Shown here one piece after another: positions 1 to 9,395 of a stretch of DNA of 64,000 nucleotides. Numbering within the stretch: the first letter of the stretch is position 1; every line of letters begins with the position of its first letter. The position numbers and the translations under genes are program-made. This DNA comes from Coleofasciculaceae cyanobacterium. Lineage in GTDB: Bacteria > Cyanobacteriota > Cyanobacteriia > Cyanobacteriales > Xenococcaceae. The stretch covers positions 22,130-86,129 of the forward strand of contig DATNPK010000082.1 of assembly GCA_036703275.1 (NCBI GenBank). Reading direction: 5' to 3'. The notes under the pieces were generated by a model. That model saw nothing but the letters and a program-made list of their open reading frames with translations. It made no database searches and was not told the DNA's origin.

Positions 1-603
1 AAGCTCACTTGGGTTAGTAGATGATAAGTCCCAACCAATGTCTTGTAAAGGAAGGGTTGCTAGCTGGTTATAGCTTTGAGGGTTTAGTTTGAGCTTGTCG
101 GCAATCGCTTTTTTTGATTGATGACAATATTTGGTTAAAGATGACTGCACAGAAACTAATTGACCATTACGCTTAATCGTTAAAATAGCTTCTTCTGGTT
201 CACGAGAAGATTTTGAACTGTTGTGATTGTCAAAAGGTAGGATCACTACGTAGTCAACATTGCCGTTTTCTGCCTGAAAACCCCGATTATCTTCTAAAGG
301 ATAGGCAGGAATAAAAATTGAATTATGATTGTTTTGCTTTGCTTCTCCTGAATAAAAATAATCCCGCTCTTTTTGGCAAATATTGATGTAAAAACTAGTA
401 GTTTCAAAAGCATAAACTTCTTGATATGCCGCGCCTATTTGCTGACAAGTATGCCAGTCTGAGGTAGTTATAAAGGTATAGTCTGCATCGGAAGAGGCCC
501 AAACATCAGCGATCGCCAAAAAATGGATAGTTATACTAACAGTACTAGCAACACTAGCAGTAATATACTTAATCTTGTTCTTGTTGACTGATTTTTCGAT
601 CAT
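1..603 (-). CDS. Secreted hypothetical protein, partial (3' end outside window)
   Basis: An uninterrupted minus-strand reading frame of 201 codons begins at an ATG (601-603) and runs off the left edge, so the C-terminus is missing. I translated it by hand. The N-terminus has lysines, a hydrophobic stretch and an Ala-x-Ala-like end (IADVWA before SSDADY), which reads as a signal peptide. The mature part has two cysteines spaced across the first 80 residues (SDWHTCQQIG, FYINICQKER) and no motif I recognise. An envelope or periplasmic location is inferred from the signal peptide only. The function is unknown. Confidence 0.65.
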   Translation of the reverse strand, partial: MIEKSVNKNKIKYITASVASTVSITIHFLAIADVWASSDADYTFITTSDWHTCQQIGAAYQEVYAFETTSFYINICQKERDYFYSGEAKQNNHNSIFIPAYPLEDNRGFQAENGNVDYVVILPFDNHNSSKSSREPEEAILTIKRNGQLVSVQSSLTKYCHQSKKAIADKLKLNPQSYNQLATLPLQDIGWDLSSTNPSEL

Positions 604-999
604 GTGCTAATGAACAGTTACTACTGAAGTTGATGCCAGCTATTCAATTTGACAATTTTATTTGACATCTTAAGTTTCTCGCCTCAAATTAGCAATATGC
701 CTCTGGTTGTAGTTGTCTGACTGACGATTATTTTTAATCTTGGCGATCGCGATTAGAGCCAATAATTAATTATTTTATCGGACAGTCATTTAAAGCTTAA
801 TCACAATCCAGACATTTTTGTTCAAATCTGGCTTAGTAAGTTAGTCTCAAGCAGGAGCGAGATAATTAGGAGAATATGCGGTAAACCGTATTTTACTTGG
901 ATTTTTGGCTATTCTACAATAAAGAATATAAATCAAAATAATTAATATAACTGATTTTTCGAGATTTAGTCATCTCGTTTATAAATGTAGAGAGGTTGA
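604..999. other. Intergenic region between divergent genes, nothing distinctive
   Basis: AT-rich gap between the minus-strand secreted protein and the plus-strand DUF1825 gene. It must contain promoters for both. I see one HIP1-like GGCGATCGCG near 744, no reading frame worth calling and no convincing hairpin. Confidence 0.5.
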
Positions 1000-1008
1000 G
1001 TGAACGTT

Positions 1009-1326
1009 ATGGGTTTTTTTGATTCTCAGGTAGTCCAAGAAGAAGCCAAAAAATTATTTGATGATTATCAGTCGCTGATGAAGTTAGGCGGTGAATACGG
1101 CAAGTTTGACCGTGAAGGCAAGAAAATGTTTATCGAACAGATGGAACAGTTAATGGATCGTTATCGTATATTTATGAAGCGTTTTGAGCTTTCCGAAGAC
1201 TTTATGGCGCAGATGACTGTTCAACAGTTAAAAACTCAGCTCAATCAATTTGGCATGACTCCTCAACAGATGTTTGACCAAATGGAATTGACCCTCAAAC
1301 GGATGAAGTCGGAGATTCAACCATAA
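1009..1326 (+). CDS. DUF1825 family protein
   Basis: Small, charged, mostly helical protein of 105 residues. It starts MGFFDSQVVQEEAKKLF, which matches my memory of the cyanobacterial DUF1825 family, and it has the family's usual length. It is rich in Met, Gln and Lys and lacks a signal peptide or membrane segment, so it is probably cytosolic. An in-frame GTG at 1000 would add three residues. I prefer the ATG at 1009 because MGFF is the usual family start, although AGAGG at 991-995 is closer to the GTG. The biochemical role of the family is not known to me. Confidence 0.85.
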   Translation: MGFFDSQVVQEEAKKLFDDYQSLMKLGGEYGKFDREGKKMFIEQMEQLMDRYRIFMKRFELSEDFMAQMTVQQLKTQLNQFGMTPQQMFDQMELTLKRMKSEIQP

Positions 1327-1406
1327 TCTCGGTTTTTTAGTTGAATTAAATTTGGTGGTTTTGGGCTTTTAAGTCAAGACTTGCTAAAAGCTCTCATATT
1401 GGTCAA

Positions 1407-3317
1407 CTAAGGGGGAGAAAACTGAGAAGCCGCAGGAAAATATTTGACTGGCTCATTTTCTAAAGCTTTGAGCATAAAAGAACGCCAAACAGGAGCAGCA
1501 AAGTCTCCTCCCGTAATCCCTTTGCCCATACTTTGATAGTTATCGTTACCTACCCAAACCGCCGTTGCTAGCTGAGGTACATAGCCCACAAACCAAACAT
1601 CTCGCTCAGAAGATGTAGTTCCTGTCTTCCCTGCTGCGGGACGACCGATATTTGCTTTGACTCCAGTTCCTCCAGATTCTAAAACGCCTTTTAACATTGT
1701 GTTTAAGCTAGCAGTAGCCCAAGGATCTAAGACTTGTTGAGGGTTAGGAGTATTATCTAGTAAAATATTTCCTTTACTATCAGTAACTTGCAAAATAGCT
1801 GTGGTTTTGGATTGCCAACCATTGTTCGCAAAAGTGGCAAAAGCTCCCGCCATTTCTAAAGGAGTAACACCAATTGAACCCAAGGGCAAAGAAATTACTG
1901 GCTGCATCGGACTCATTATTCCTAAAGTACGGCAAATTTCGATGACTTTTTCCAATCCGATAGCTTTACCCAGTTTAATCACAGGAATATTACGAGATTG
2001 AATTAAGGATTTGGCAAGAGACATTCTACCGCCAAAATCTTGTGGACCGCCATAGTTTTGAGGTCGATAAATTCCTCCAGGGATAGAAAAAGTTATGGGA
2101 GAATCATCAACTATAGTACCTGGACTATATTTTCCACTTGCCAAAGCAGCATAGTAGACAAATGGTTTGAAAGAAGAGCCAGGCTGTCTGCGAGACTGAA
2201 CAGCGCGGTTGAACTGGCTAGATTTATAGTCAACTCCTCCTACCAGTGCTTTGACAAAATGAGTTCGAGGATCTACTGCTGCCAAGGCGACTTGATCTGC
2301 TCGTAAACCCCAACCTAGCAGCATCTTGTGATTCTCTTGAACTGATTCTTCAGCCATCTTCTGAAAGTCCATGTCAATTGTCGTTTGGACTCTGATGCCA
2401 CCCCGCAATATTCTTTCCTTACCAAAACGCTCCTCTAATTCTTGGGTAACGGCTTCGGTAATAAAAGGCGATTTGCTGCTACGCCAGGCAGTAGGTTTTC
2501 CGACCAATAAAGGAGCTTTAAGCGCAGCTTGCTCTTCTTCTGGCGTAATCCAGTTGAGAGTCCGCATTCTGGCTAATACCGATGCCTGTCTTGCTTTAGT
2601 ACTGCTATAGTTCAAAAATGGGCTATATTGCTCTGGTGCTTGAATTAAGCCAGCTAATACCGCAGCTTCGGCAAGATTCAGCTCATTAGCACTTTTGTTG
2701 AAGTAGCTTTCAGCAGCAGTTTGAATACCATAGTTGTTGTGACCCCAATAGATATTATTCAGATACATTTCTAAGATTTCATCCTTAGAAAAAACCTGCT
2801 CTACTCGAATTGCTAAGATTGCTTCTGCCAGTTTACGGCTAAAGGTACGTTCACTAGTTAGAAAAAGATTTTTAACCAGCTGCATGGTTAAGGTAGAAGC
2901 ACCCTCAGAAACGCCACGTTCTTGGTAATTGGTTACGGCTGCACGAGCAACACTATAAGGATTTAATCCTTGATGACGATAAAAATTACTGTCTTCGATC
3001 GCTATTACGGCTAGCTTTAATTCTGGTGACATTTGCCCTAAAGAAGCAATTTCTCGGTTGGCTTCACCATGCAGACTAGTCATAAGTCTACCTTTGATGT
3101 CATAGATATAGTTGGTTTCTGCGGGAATATAATTACGCAAAACCCTAACATCAGGAAGGTTACGAAAACTAAACGCCAAGCCAACTAAACCGCCCGCTGC
3201 AACGGCACTAGTGATCATCGTAATACCCAGTACAGTACCTCCGGCAGCTTTTGTCACTCCAGACAAGAATGACATGAAGCTCGCCTGAGTTTTTTGAGAT
3301 TCTGGTTTCTGCAACAT
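1407..3317 (-). CDS. Class A penicillin-binding protein (PBP1A-type transglycosylase/transpeptidase)
   Basis: Bifunctional peptidoglycan synthase: a GT51 glycosyltransferase polymerises lipid II and a transpeptidase cross-links the peptides in the periplasm. Seen: an N-terminal membrane anchor (TMITSAVAAGGLVGLAF); the GT51 signature IAIEDSNFYRHQGL with the catalytic Glu, then STLTMQLVKNLF; and the transpeptidase motifs SSFKP (SxxK), SRN (SxN) and KTGT. The length fits the family. The frame is open to 3410. ATG at 3317 and GTG at 3332 are both plausible starts: a GGAGG lies about 13 bases before the GTG, which is a long spacing. I chose the ATG. The gene stands alone and converges with the DUF1825 gene. 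Confidence 0.9.
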   Translation of the reverse strand: MLQKPESQKTQASFMSFLSGVTKAAGGTVLGITMITSAVAAGGLVGLAFSFRNLPDVRVLRNYIPAETNYIYDIKGRLMTSLHGEANREIASLGQMSPELKLAVIAIEDSNFYRHQGLNPYSVARAAVTNYQERGVSEGASTLTMQLVKNLFLTSERTFSRKLAEAILAIRVEQVFSKDEILEMYLNNIYWGHNNYGIQTAAESYFNKSANELNLAEAAVLAGLIQAPEQYSPFLNYSSTKARQASVLARMRTLNWITPEEEQAALKAPLLVGKPTAWRSSKSPFITEAVTQELEERFGKERILRGGIRVQTTIDMDFQKMAEESVQENHKMLLGWGLRADQVALAAVDPRTHFVKALVGGVDYKSSQFNRAVQSRRQPGSSFKPFVYYAALASGKYSPGTIVDDSPITFSIPGGIYRPQNYGGPQDFGGRMSLAKSLIQSRNIPVIKLGKAIGLEKVIEICRTLGIMSPMQPVISLPLGSIGVTPLEMAGAFATFANNGWQSKTTAILQVTDSKGNILLDNTPNPQQVLDPWATASLNTMLKGVLESGGTGVKANIGRPAAGKTGTTSSERDVWFVGYVPQLATAVWVGNDNYQSMGKGITGGDFAAPVWRSFMLKALENEPVKYFPAASQFSPP

Positions 3318-3480
3318 GATTTCAGAAGACACGATGTTTTTATTTCCTCCAGAGAGCATTACTAATAAACTGAGCCAATTGTAGGCTACTGTAATTAGAC
3401 AAAAAGTCAAGCAGAAATTAAATCATAACTTTATCCTAGTAATTTGCGCTTTATCTAGATTATCTTCGTTTATTTGCCCT

Positions 3481-3510
3481 AAAAAAAAACCTCGGCTGAC
3501 TAACCGAGGA
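3481..3510 (-). terminator. Rho-independent terminator reading leftwards
   Basis: Read on the minus strand, a CCTCGG / CCGAGG stem with an 8-base loop is followed by nine T residues (A-run at 3481-3489). No minus-strand protein gene lies just upstream: the next gene to the right, parA-like at 3934, is on the plus strand. The terminator therefore implies a short non-coding transcript or a short peptide gene between about 3510 and 3720. Confidence 0.6.
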
Positions 3511-3715
3511 ATTTAAAATTCAGGAGAAATCTCAATGTTGACTAGCGATCGCAGCTAGTTAAGTCCAGTTTTTCACCTAGATCCATCATTGATTTATTGA
3601 AGGACTACTGCACAAAACCTAACCCGTTATAACCAGCTGCTTCTACTAAGACATCATTCACTAGTTCGATCTATCACGACATAATCGTGAACCTAGCAGC
3701 CTATAAAATGTATTA
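3482..3715 (-). ncRNA. Candidate structured small RNA upstream of the terminator
   Basis: Inferred from the orphan minus-strand terminator. Within about 200 bases upstream, the minus strand can form TCACGA-ttatg-TCGTGA (plus 3673-3690 region), nested inside a CTAG(G)TTC / GAACTAG pairing. A very short frame (ending AAGYNGLGFVQ, about 18-22 codons) also lies inside, so a peptide gene is an alternative. I do not recognise a known family: no GGAAACA motif as in Yfr2 and no clear 6S layout. The 5' end is unknown. Confidence 0.3.
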
Positions 3716-3733
3716 GGTGCTAAAACCATTGAC

Positions 3734-3798
3734 TGCTGTTTTTAACAGCAAACTATAGTAATCAAAATAGTAAGTTGTGTTGTTTAAAGACTTAAACA
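3734..3798. promoter_or_regulatory. Two short perfect inverted repeats upstream of the parA-like gene
   Basis: TGCTGTT-TTT-AACAGCA at 3734-3750 and TGTTTAA-AGAC-TTAAACA at 3781-3798. Each has 7-base arms. They sit 136-200 bases upstream of the ParA-like start and could be operators or transcript hairpins. No regulator can be named. Confidence 0.3.
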
Positions 3799-3933
3799 GC
3801 CAACATCTTTAATTTATGTAAATTAATGTAACAAAAAAATCATATATTAACAAGGTAGTTCGGATCTACACCGAGCAAGACACGTTGGCAGGTAAACTAC
3901 TACTACTCCATAAACTATTTCACGCTTGGGCCA

Positions 3934-4530
3934 ATGATTATTGCAATTACCGCTTTAAAAGGAGGGGTGGGCAAAACCACAACCGCAGTCCACTTGGCTG
4001 CATATTTCCAGTCTTTAGCACCAACACTATTAATTGATGCAGATAAAAATCGTTCTGCACTAGTTTGGTCAAAAGAGGATAAATTACCCTTTTATGTAGC
4101 ATCTCAAGCGGGTGCGCCAGGCTTGATTAAGAAATTTACCCATATTATCATTGATACTCAGGCTAGACCAGAACCAGAAGAATTGGAAGATTTGGCTGCT
4201 GGTAGCGATATGTTAATTTTGCCGACAACTCCAAATCATTTAGATTTGGACACGACAGTTAAAGCCGTTGAGTTGCTGAGAACTTTGGATGCCAACTACA
4301 AAGTTTTGCTGACTAAAGTTGACTCCCGCACTAAAAATGCTAAAGATGCTAAAAAGTTTTTGTCAGACGCACAGCTACCAATATTTGAAGCCGAAATTCC
4401 GTTATTAGTCGCTTTTCAACGATCGCCCAGTCATGGTGTTATCGTTAAAGACTATCCCGATCCGCGATCGCATATTGGTTGGAATCAGTATCAGGCTGTA
4501 GGTCATGAAATAGTCAAGATAACCTCTTAG
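3934..4530 (+). CDS. ParA/MinD-family ATPase
   Basis: Short ParA-type P-loop ATPase of 198 residues. The deviant Walker A is ITALKGGVGKTTTAVHLA at residues 4-21, followed by LLIDADKN (Walker A' region) and IIIDTQARPE (Walker B region). The family positions cargo such as plasmids, chromosomes or carboxysomes by nucleotide-dependent binding to DNA. At 198 residues it lacks the N-terminal DNA-binding extension of plasmid ParA. No ParB or McdB partner is adjacent, so the cargo cannot be inferred. The upstream gap of about 500 bases holds two inverted repeats. No clear ribosome-binding site precedes the ATG. Confidence 0.85.
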   Translation: MIIAITALKGGVGKTTTAVHLAAYFQSLAPTLLIDADKNRSALVWSKEDKLPFYVASQAGAPGLIKKFTHIIIDTQARPEPEELEDLAAGSDMLILPTTPNHLDLDTTVKAVELLRTLDANYKVLLTKVDSRTKNAKDAKKFLSDAQLPIFEAEIPLLVAFQRSPSHGVIVKDYPDPRSHIGWNQYQAVGHEIVKITS

Positions 4531-4580
4531 TCTTGTCTGCTACTACCATTGTGTGTTGATAATTGGCTTAGAGCCTTTAG

Positions 4581-5225
4581 CTAGTCAGCCTTGCGAGCAA
4601 TAACGGCGTAAAAAGGATCGCTTCCGGCTAAACCCAACATCTGTAAAAAGCCAGGTAAAGGAGATTGATGCACTATTACCTCTGGTTTAGTAAAACCATC
4701 AACAGACTGGAAGTACTGTTTTACCAGATTTACTCGATCTGTATCTGTTCCATCTCGCCAAGCGGCGATCGCTTTTTGATAGAACATACGGTTAGAAAAG
4801 CTAATAATTACTACACCATCAGGTTTGAGTACGCGATAAATTTCTGATAAGACAGCTTCTGGATATTGCAAATATTGGATTGAGACGGCAATTAAAACCG
4901 CATCAAAATCAGCATCTTCTAAAGGTAGTTTGGGGTTTTGATTGAGGTTTTGCCAAAAATAATCGTCTAATCTCGGGTTTTTGGCTAATTCTGCTGCATT
5001 CATCCCATGCCCTTCAACATGAGCAAACTCTACGTCATCAGGTAAGTGAGATACCCAACTACTCATTAAGTCCAATATACGAGTATTCGGCTGTAGCTGT
5101 TCTCGATAAAGATTGGTCAGGCGATCGATGAACCCTTCATCTACATGAGTTACTAATCGCGGAGAATCATAAAAGTTAAGATCGTTAGTATCATCTAATT
5201 TAGATCTTTGCTCTGGGCGCAGCAT
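4581..5225 (-). CDS. SAM-dependent class I methyltransferase
   Basis: 214-residue Rossmann methyltransferase (Methyltransf_11-like). Motif I is modified (ILDLMSSWVSHLP, replacing the usual GxGxG). Later motifs are clear: DADFDAVLIAVSIQYL and EIYRVLKPDGVVIISFSNRMF. The substrate is unknown. The SSWVSHLP variant of the SAM loop is, from memory, seen in a family of cyanobacterial and plant-plastid methyltransferases and need not mean loss of function. It converges with the ParA-like gene, separated by 50 bases. Confidence 0.8.
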   Translation of the reverse strand: MLRPEQRSKLDDTNDLNFYDSPRLVTHVDEGFIDRLTNLYREQLQPNTRILDLMSSWVSHLPDDVEFAHVEGHGMNAAELAKNPRLDDYFWQNLNQNPKLPLEDADFDAVLIAVSIQYLQYPEAVLSEIYRVLKPDGVVIISFSNRMFYQKAIAAWRDGTDTDRVNLVKQYFQSVDGFTKPEVIVHQSPLPGFLQMLGLAGSDPFYAVIARKAD

Positions 5226-5342
5226 AGGTAATATATTTAATGGTTGTATTTAATCGATTTAAATTCTATCGCTTTTTTAGGGTTTAGAAAATTGCTTTTT
5301 ACGAGGATTTTGAAGCAATAATTGAGCCTAATTGAGTGTAAC

Positions 5343-5560
5343 CAGCATTTAAAAGCTAAAAGCGAATAGCGAATAGCTAATAGCTAATAGCCCTTCGGGT
5401 ATCTCCTACGGAGACGCTTCGCGAACAGCATTTGCGACGGACGCGAAGCTAATCCTTTAGGGCATCGTCCAAAGGTGTCCCTGAACGGATACCTCTACGC
5501 ATATACCATGCACGGGAATCCTTTAGGGAGTCCTTTAGGACTGCTTCAAAAAAACGTAGT
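5343..5560. repeat. Dispersed palindromic repeat cluster, copy A
   Basis: GC-rich patch in an otherwise AT-rich gap (5226-5910). It is built from short modules that recur elsewhere in the window: AGCTAATAGCTAATAGC, GACGCGAAGCTAATCC, CCTTTAGGG and its reverse CCCTAAAGG. Several modules are self-complementary in part, such as CTCCTACGGAG and AGTCCTTTAGGACT. Related clusters lie at 29227, 33112, 33318, 38572 and 42883. The rest of the gap is AT-rich and presumably carries the pentapeptide gene's promoter. Confidence 0.75.
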
Positions 5561-5910
5561 CTATTCAACTGAAAACAGCTGTAATTGAGCGAATAATTTA
5601 AAGAAAGTGCAGGATATTTATAGATCAATTGCTAGCTTTTCTCTTCTTACCTAACTGCTGGGTTAGATGAGTTGTTATTATGCGATTGGTAATTATTGAA
5701 AACTTTATATTTTATCAACAAGTTATATATTAAATTAGCAACAGAAAAGTTTTTTAAGTTTTACAAAATAACTCTTGATTGTGGCAAATAGCAAGGTGTC
5801 ATACTACTATATGTTACTAATATTTGAAAATAATATCATCGATTAACTTACAGAGCGACTTGGTAATATTGCAATTCTAAAACGGTAGTTGAGTTAGGAA
5901 TTATTAAAAG

Positions 5911-7155
5911 ATGGCAAATCCCGAACATTTAGCATTAATTGAGCAAGGTGTTAACGCCTGGAATGAATGGTATAAGCAACACCCAAAACTCATTCCCGAC
6001 TTCTCTCAAGCCAATCTTAGTAATCTTAATTTAAGTGAAATCAATTTAAACCAAGCTAACCTTAAACAAGCTAATCTAGCTAATACAGATCTCAGTAAAG
6101 CTTCGTTAGTCAATGCCAATTTAGAAAGAGCGAATCTATTAAGAGCAAATCTGGCAGGTGCTAACTTTAAAGACGCAAACTTAGACTACGTAATTTTTTT
6201 TCAAGCCATTATTAATCGCCAAACGGCGCTCGCCAGTAAAAACCTTAAAGTTTACAAAATTGTCAACAATCAAGTTGAAAACAAAAGTTTTTCGGGCATA
6301 GATCTGAGCAATTCTAATCTATTTCGTGCCGATCTTAGCGATGCTGATTTAAGCAAGGCTAAGTTAGTTAATGTCAACTTTAATAGTGCTAATTTAAGCA
6401 AGGCTTATCTTTATAAAGCAGATTTAAGTAATGCTAATCTCCAAAATGCTGACTTGAGCAACGCCTATTTTAGTCAAGCAAATCTTACTTTTGCCTATCT
6501 TGGTGGCGCGCTATGTTATGGAACATATTTTAAAGGTGCAGACTTAAAATTTGCCAATTTGAAAACGGCTGAGTTTAGTGACAAAACTATAATTGATCTC
6601 AAATGGTATTCTGTTTGGGAAATAGTTAACCGTGGTGCAGTTAAAAAGAATCTTAGTGGTGCAGATCTAAGTAATGCTAATCTCCAGGGAGTTAACTTTG
6701 AAGAAGCAAATTTAACTAATGCTAAGCTAAATCATGCTATTTTAAGCTATAGTAATTTGAATCGTGCCAACTTGACTAATACAGAGCTTGTCGGGGCAAA
6801 TATCTGCGGGGTAGATTTGAACCAGGCTAATCTTAAAGGGGCTAAACTAAAATCAGTAATTAGCGATCGCCGTACTCAATTAGCAGATGCAGCAAGTGCC
6901 AAAACTAGTCTCATCGTAAAAGAAAAACCAATAGCGATTGAAGCAGTAGCTGCAACACCTGCCACCACAACAATATCAAGTAACCAGAGTAATTTAACTA
7001 AATCAAGCAAGAATAAGAATAATAATCTGATTATTGGAATATTATTGTTAGGAATTATTGCTTCAATTGCTGCTATTGGATATATATTCTTTAATCAAAA
7101 TTTAAACTACCCGTGGCCAGAAAAGTTGCAGCTTCGGCAAGAAAAGCTTAAATAA
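5911..7155 (+). CDS. Pentapeptide-repeat protein with C-terminal membrane anchor
   Basis: 414 residues. About residues 35-320 consist of A(D/N)LxX pentapeptides (LSNANLQNADLSNAY and similar), expected to fold as a right-handed quadrilateral beta-helix. The array is broken twice by related non-repeat inserts (around IINRQTALASKNLKVYKIVN and TIIDLKWYSVWEIVN). A Thr/Ser/Asn-rich linker then leads to one hydrophobic helix (IIGILLLGIIASIAAIGYIFF) near the C-terminus. The arrangement suggests a membrane-tethered protein-interaction surface. The partner is unknown. The N-terminal section HLALIEQGVNAWNEWY is typical of cyanobacterial pentapeptide proteins. Confidence 0.9.
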   Translation: MANPEHLALIEQGVNAWNEWYKQHPKLIPDFSQANLSNLNLSEINLNQANLKQANLANTDLSKASLVNANLERANLLRANLAGANFKDANLDYVIFFQAIINRQTALASKNLKVYKIVNNQVENKSFSGIDLSNSNLFRADLSDADLSKAKLVNVNFNSANLSKAYLYKADLSNANLQNADLSNAYFSQANLTFAYLGGALCYGTYFKGADLKFANLKTAEFSDKTIIDLKWYSVWEIVNRGAVKKNLSGADLSNANLQGVNFEEANLTNAKLNHAILSYSNLNRANLTNTELVGANICGVDLNQANLKGAKLKSVISDRRTQLADAASAKTSLIVKEKPIAIEAVAATPATTTISSNQSNLTKSSKNKNNNLIIGILLLGIIASIAAIGYIFFNQNLNYPWPEKLQLRQEKLK

Positions 7156-7331
7156 TTGATTAGTTATAGCAAAAAAGTGCAGTAAGCCTGTAGTAGTAAT
7201 AGTAGTAGTAGCTCAATAAAAAAAATATTGGGTTTAGCTACGCCTGCTTTGCAAAGTCTTGGTGCGTAACTAAATCCTGTTAATGATCGCGATAGCTATT
7301 TCAAAATTATGCCGAGACGATTAAATTTAAA

Positions 7332-7574
7332 TTAGTCGTTTTCCCAATTATCATCAGAAATTAAATCTCCAATAGGATCTCTTAAAAGATAGTCAAATCT
7401 TTCTAATTCGCATTCAACTGTAACCCATTCACGAGCAGGAATATATTTACAAAGAGTATATATGGACTGTTGACGACTAACAACACCTGTTTCAATCAGC
7501 TGTCGAGCTTCTTCTTTGAGGGTATCAATAGAATAGCTAGGAGAAACGGAGTAGTATACAGTAGCAGTACTCAT
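7332..7574 (-). CDS. DUF4327 family protein
   Basis: 80 residues. The core SRQQSIYTLCKYIPAREWVTVECELE matches my memory of the cyanobacterial DUF4327 family, as does the acidic end LISDDNWEND. No signal or membrane segment is visible, so it is probably cytosolic. The function of the family is unknown to me. The N-terminal 15 residues (rich in Ser, Tyr and Val) are variable. It is a single gene with AT-rich DNA on both sides. Confidence 0.85.
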   Translation of the reverse strand: MSTATVYYSVSPSYSIDTLKEEARQLIETGVVSRQQSIYTLCKYIPAREWVTVECELERFDYLLRDPIGDLISDDNWEND

Positions 7575-7772
7575 GTTTAATCACCGAATAAATAATATTT
7601 AATTTAAATCTCTATTTATAAATATAAACCATCTGGCAGATTATTAATAACAAAATATCCTACTTTGCTGTATCCAAAGTTACCAAAGTTATCATAATTC
7701 TAGATAAAACTATATCTAAAAATTTAATTATCTAGTTGCTAAATTGCTCAATGCTGCTTAAAAAGCAGAGTT

Positions 7773-9365
7773 TTAAAATCCAAAATTACTTTGAGACTTA
7801 GATGCTAGGGTATTTAAATCATGACAAAACAAAGCGGATAAAGCGATCGCCTGAGCCTGCTCCATTTGACCATAGCTAAACACCCAGGGTAAGTGTGAAT
7901 CCATAATGCTTTTAAACCATTCCAGTACATAAGGACTGCCATAAATCACTATTCCTACAGCTAGTCGATTTGTCAGGAATTGCTGATATATTTGCTTTGC
8001 TTTAGTCGTTAAGCCAGCCTTACCCCGAAAAGGATTACCCCGAATAAATACCTGTAACAAAGTAGGGCGCGAATCTAGCAGGATGTAGTCAAAGGTATTA
8101 ATATCTACTATTTGTCTTTGGTAATTAAATTGTTGTGGAATAGCAACAGCAGGGGAATTAAGATCTAAATAGGTTGCATTGAGTACATCGTCTACCACGA
8201 TCAAATTACGTCCGTCTCGATCTTGGTCAGTAATCAATACTGCTTCACTAGTTTGTAACGAATCTTGTAGAATTGCATCAACTGTTAGTCTGGCTTCTGG
8301 GTTAGATAATTCTAAAGCCGATTCGGCGGTTAAGACTCGGGTTTTGGCTTGCCAAATACGCGCTAAAGACTGCTGAATACGCTGCTCGGCGATTCGTCCT
8401 GATGTTACCGCAGCGTAAATTGACGCGATCGCTACTTCAGGGTTGTCGGGCATCAATAAAATATCGCTTCCCGCTTCAACTGCCATCACTGCTACTTCTT
8501 CGGGAGAAGCATATTTAGTTATTCCCCCCATGATTAGAGCGTCGGTAACAACTAATCCCTCAAACCCCAGTTGCTTTCTCAGCCGCTCCGTAACAATATT
8601 AGCAGAGAGAGTAGCGGGCTTGTGCCGATCCCAAGCAGGAATTAATAAATGAGCCGTCATAACGCTATCTACGTCCGCAGCGATCGCCTGTTGAAAGGGA
8701 GGTAATTCGATCGCTGCTAGTCTAGATTCTGTATGGGGGATAGAAGGTAAATCCAAATGAGAGTCCGTCGCGGTGTCTCCGTGACCAGGAAAATGCTTGG
8801 CTGTGGTTAAAATAGGATAAGATTTAGCACCATTAATAAACGCCGTAGTAAGAGCAGCAACAACTTCAGGGCGATCGCCAAAAGCTCGGATATTGATTAC
8901 AGGATTATCAGGATTATTATTGACATCAACTACAGGAGCAAGCAGCCAGTTAATTCCTACTGCTAAAGCTTCTTGAGCCGTTATTTTACCAATTTGAGTA
9001 GCATACTGTTGCGCCCGACTCCGATTCTGCTGATAAATAGCACTCAAGGCCATTGGCGGAGGAAACCAAGTCCCTCCAGGAAACCGCTGTCCAATACCTT
9101 CTTCAACATCGGCGGCGATTAATAGAGGAATCTTTGCCCAATTCTGTAGCTGTTGCGATCGCGCCTGCAATTCAATGCTGCTTCCTCCCAAAAGAATCAC
9201 TCCACCAAGGTTAAATTCTGTGAGCCACTTTTTGAGTTGAGCATTATTGGCTTCCCAAGCAGGATAACGAATTTGATGATCGAACAGATAACCAGAAGCT
9301 CGAACAACAATCATTTGAGCGATCTGCTCTTGGAGAGATAAACTTTGCCAATCTCTAATTCCCAA
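7773..9365 (-). CDS. Glycoside hydrolase family 3 (beta-glucosidase / beta-N-acetylhexosaminidase type)
   Basis: 530-residue GH3 protein. The NagZ-like signature KHFPGHGDTATDSHLDLP carries the His-Asp pair, and VTDALIMGGI contains the expected nucleophile Asp. A C-terminal domain of about 170 residues (ILQDSLQTSEAVLIT onward) follows the barrel. NagZ enzymes remove GlcNAc from peptidoglycan fragments; related cyanobacterial proteins are often labelled beta-glucosidase. No signal peptide is evident, so a cytosolic recycling role is likely. The start is a TTG (9363-9365), 30 bases after the rbfA stop, so the two are probably co-transcribed. Confidence 0.85.
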   Translation of the reverse strand: MGIRDWQSLSLQEQIAQMIVVRASGYLFDHQIRYPAWEANNAQLKKWLTEFNLGGVILLGGSSIELQARSQQLQNWAKIPLLIAADVEEGIGQRFPGGTWFPPPMALSAIYQQNRSRAQQYATQIGKITAQEALAVGINWLLAPVVDVNNNPDNPVINIRAFGDRPEVVAALTTAFINGAKSYPILTTAKHFPGHGDTATDSHLDLPSIPHTESRLAAIELPPFQQAIAADVDSVMTAHLLIPAWDRHKPATLSANIVTERLRKQLGFEGLVVTDALIMGGITKYASPEEVAVMAVEAGSDILLMPDNPEVAIASIYAAVTSGRIAEQRIQQSLARIWQAKTRVLTAESALELSNPEARLTVDAILQDSLQTSEAVLITDQDRDGRNLIVVDDVLNATYLDLNSPAVAIPQQFNYQRQIVDINTFDYILLDSRPTLLQVFIRGNPFRGKAGLTTKAKQIYQQFLTNRLAVGIVIYGSPYVLEWFKSIMDSHLPWVFSYGQMEQAQAIALSALFCHDLNTLASKSQSNFGF

Positions 9366-9395
9366 TTTTCAATTCCCAAGCTATAGATCTGCGTC

